This document shows positions 6,242-7,650 of a stretch of 7,650 nt of DNA, piece after piece. The DNA is taken from the NCBI GenBank assembly GCA_027008665.1, contig JALVEA010000395.1, forward strand, positions 1 through 7,650, read 5' to 3'. The notes beneath the pieces are model-generated. The model was not told where the DNA came from. It worked only from the letters and a program-made list of their open reading frames with translations, and made no database searches. How positions within the stretch are numbered: the stretch's first letter is position 1; every line of letters begins with the position of its first letter. Position numbers and translations under genes: made by a program. This DNA is from Thiotrichaceae bacterium (GTDB taxonomy: Bacteria > Pseudomonadota > Gammaproteobacteria > Thiotrichales > Thiotrichaceae).

Positions 6242-7549
6242 TTAAACGATTTGCTTAAAAAGCACTTTTGAATTACGTTGAAAATTATACAGTGCTTTTT
6301 TCTTTTCGGGTAGGTCATTAATTTCACCGAGGGTAAAACCTCGTTCTTTAAACCAGTCAATCGATTGTGTGGTTAGCACTAGTAATTGTTGTATCTGCTT
6401 TTTCTTGGCGATTGTTGTAATGAATTTTAGTAAGTCATCACCGCGTCCTCCTGTGCGATAATCGGGGTGAATCACTAGGCAGGCTAATTCAGCGGTGATT
6501 TTATCCATTTCATAAAGTGCGGCACAGCCAATCACTTTTCCATCGCGTTTAATTAGACTGAAGTTGCTAATTTCTAATTCTAATTGTTCACGCGAGCGTT
6601 TTATTAGAATGCCTTTCTCCTCAAGCGGGGTGATAAGTTCAATTAATCCACTGACATCATCAATGTTTGCTTGGCGAATTTCATCATACAAACTAGCTGT
6701 AAACATAGTGCCAATGCCATCGCGGGTGTAAAGCTCTAGTAACAAACTACCATTTGGCTTGTTATTGAGTAAATGCACGCGCTTAACGCCTTGATTTAGA
6801 GCGTGGGCAATATCTTTAAGCAAGGGGTATTGAGAGGCAACTTGTGGAATAAAATCATCAAGATCACGCAGATTAATTTCTCGTGGTAATTCATAGTTCT
6901 TTTGATTAATAAAAATTAATTTATCGGCTTGTATTTGCATGGCAACAAAACTAGCGACCTCTTCATAGCGCAGATTATAAGCTTCTCCTGTAGGAGAAAA
7001 ACCTAGCGAAGAGAGCAATACGATATTTTCTTGATTCAGAAGAGATTGAATCAGGGTTGTATTGATCTTGCGTACTTTTCCTGTGTGCTGATAGTCAATG
7101 CCCTGAAAAACGCCAACAGGTTTGGCGGTAATAAAATTACCTGATAAAACCCCTAATTCATCATTGATAATTGGAGGGCGGTTTAATGCATGTCCGAGCT
7201 TGTTTTCAATTTCAACCCGTAATGTCCCAATCGTTTGCTTGACAATATTCAGTGTAGCAGCATCGGTTATACGAAGATCATTTAATATTTCAATCCGATA
7301 GTTTATTTTCTGTAATTGCTGATCTATTTGCAGACGTGCGCCATGCACAATAATAATACGCGCACCTAAAGCTGAGAGAATCGCAATATCATTGATAATG
7401 CTATCAAAGCATGGTTTTGCAATAATCTCACCTGAAAAAGCGATTACAAAAGTTTTCCCACGGTGCAGATGAATATAAGGAGCTGCTTCACGAAAGAAAT
7501 CAATGCGTGAATGATTGTTTTTTATGTTTTTTTGAGTGCTATTTTTCAT
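6242..7549 (-). CDS. argA: Amino-acid N-acetyltransferase (N-acetylglutamate synthase)
   Basis: A 435-aa cytoplasmic enzyme transferring acetyl from acetyl-CoA to L-glutamate, the first step of arginine synthesis. It has the classical two-domain build and length (Escherichia coli ArgA is 443 aa). An amino-acid-kinase-like domain spans about residues 20-280: FREAAPYIHLHRGKTFVIAF (19-38), the loop IIVHGARLQID (66-76), VLSGNFITAKPVGV (134-147) and GSLLLELYTRDGIGTMF (267-283); in ArgA this domain binds the feedback inhibitor arginine. A GNAT domain follows (about 291-430): RRSREQLELEI-type KRSREQLELEI (317-327), IGCAALYEM (340-348), HPDYRTGGRGDDLL (361-374, acetyl-CoA loop) and VLTTQSIDWFKERGF (391-405). 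The ATG at 7549 is preferred; a TTG two codons upstream (7555) is possible. No Shine-Dalgarno sequence precedes either. No clear ArgR box was seen. It is convergent with the ter operon, separated by the degenerate element. Confidence 0.95.
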   Translation of the reverse strand: MKNSTQKNIKNNHSRIDFFREAAPYIHLHRGKTFVIAFSGEIIAKPCFDSIINDIAILSALGARIIIVHGARLQIDQQLQKINYRIEILNDLRITDAATLNIVKQTIGTLRVEIENKLGHALNRPPIINDELGVLSGNFITAKPVGVFQGIDYQHTGKVRKINTTLIQSLLNQENIVLLSSLGFSPTGEAYNLRYEEVASFVAMQIQADKLIFINQKNYELPREINLRDLDDFIPQVASQYPLLKDIAHALNQGVKRVHLLNNKPNGSLLLELYTRDGIGTMFTASLYDEIRQANIDDVSGLIELITPLEEKGILIKRSREQLELEISNFSLIKRDGKVIGCAALYEMDKITAELACLVIHPDYRTGGRGDDLLKFITTIAKKKQIQQLLVLTTQSIDWFKERGFTLGEINDLPEKKKALYNFQRNSKVLFKQIV

Positions 7550-7570
7550 ATTCAAATACGGTTAAAAATA

Positions 7571-7598
7571 TTTCTAATTTTGCTGGACGGGTTTACAA
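7571..7598 (-). promoter_or_regulatory. Possible sigma-70 promoter of argA within the repeat
   Basis: On the minus strand TTGTAA (7598-7593) and TAGAAA (7576-7571) are separated by 16 bp, each matching the consensus at four of six positions. The start site would be near 7564 and the leader about 15 nt. The -35 and spacer lie inside the inverted-repeat sequence. This is a weak match, given as the best candidate only. Confidence 0.25.
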
Positions 7599-7650
7599 AA
7601 CCCGTCCAGCAAAACTTTTGTAAACCCGTCCAGCAAAACTTTTGTAAACC
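7578..7650. repeat. Hairpin and 24-bp tandem repeat array, running off the right edge
   Basis: A 17-bp arm TTTTGCTGGACGGGTTT (7578-7594) is followed after a 3-nt loop (ACA) by its exact reverse complement (7598-7614). The right arm is part of a 24-bp unit (AAACCCGTCCAGCAAAAC then TTTTG) present at 7597-7620 and 7621-7644, with a third copy beginning at 7645 and cut by the window end. Copies one and two differ only at their first base (A or T). The left arm is thus one unit in inverted orientation followed by direct copies. No coding sequence is seen here. Confidence 0.85.

Noticed and set aside
6515..6523. Haemophilus-type DNA uptake sequence (AAGTGCGGC), with ACCGCACTA at 3861-3869
   Set aside because: Only near matches occur; Pasteurellaceae genomes would show several exact copies in a window this size.
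6983..6998. TTCTCCT/AGGAGAA inverted repeat
   Set aside because: It is within argA coding sequence with only a 2-nt centre, easily due to codon content; no role is suggested.
7540..7565. ArgR operator upstream of argA
   Set aside because: Only a half-site-like TTTGAATAT is present; no paired TGAAT/ATTCA box with proper spacing.
7597..7650. CRISPR array
   Set aside because: The 24-bp units abut with no unique spacers between them, and no cas genes are visible.

Overview
The window is AT-rich bacterial DNA, most likely from a low-GC gammaproteobacterium, though a betaproteobacterium is not excluded. The reasons are a classical ArgA with an amino-acid-kinase domain fused to a GNAT domain, a TorD/DmsD-type chaperone, an HdeD membrane protein and small TerD-family proteins. 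No genus-diagnostic signature such as a dense DNA-uptake-sequence set was found, so the genus is left open.

Layout, left to right. (1) Positions 1-335, minus strand: the 5' part of a TorD-family molybdoenzyme chaperone, running off the left edge. It is preceded by a near-consensus sigma-54 (-24/-12) promoter, and about 100 bp further upstream there is a 14-bp perfect palindrome with an extra half-site, suited to an activator or operator site. (2) Positions 553-3829, plus strand: an HdeD-family membrane protein, an APC-family amino-acid permease, and directly abutting it (0 bp gap) an unrecognised secreted coiled-coil protein of up to 438 aa. (3) Positions 4116-5779, plus strand: a compact tellurium/stress operon of two divergent TerD-domain proteins and TerB, with 5-bp and 12-bp gaps; no TerC or TerA is present inside the window. 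(4) Positions 5780-6241: no intact gene, but a 444-bp element bounded by 20-bp imperfect inverted repeats (18/20 matching) and flanked by TAT on both sides. It holds a frameshifted minus-strand coding relic and is best read as a decayed insertion sequence or MITE-like element. (5) Positions 6242-7549, minus strand: argA, N-acetylglutamate synthase, first step of arginine synthesis. (6) Positions 7578-7650: a hairpin followed by 24-bp tandem repeat units running off the right edge, just upstream of argA.

The theme is mixed: respiratory-enzyme maturation under probable sigma-54 control, envelope or acid-stress membrane proteins, a reduced ter stress module and a housekeeping biosynthetic gene. 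The most notable items are the sigma-54 promoter with its candidate upstream activator site, the unknown secreted coiled-coil protein between the permease and the ter genes, the degenerate inverted-repeat element after terB, and the repeat array over the argA upstream region. Nothing seen proves a wholly new system.
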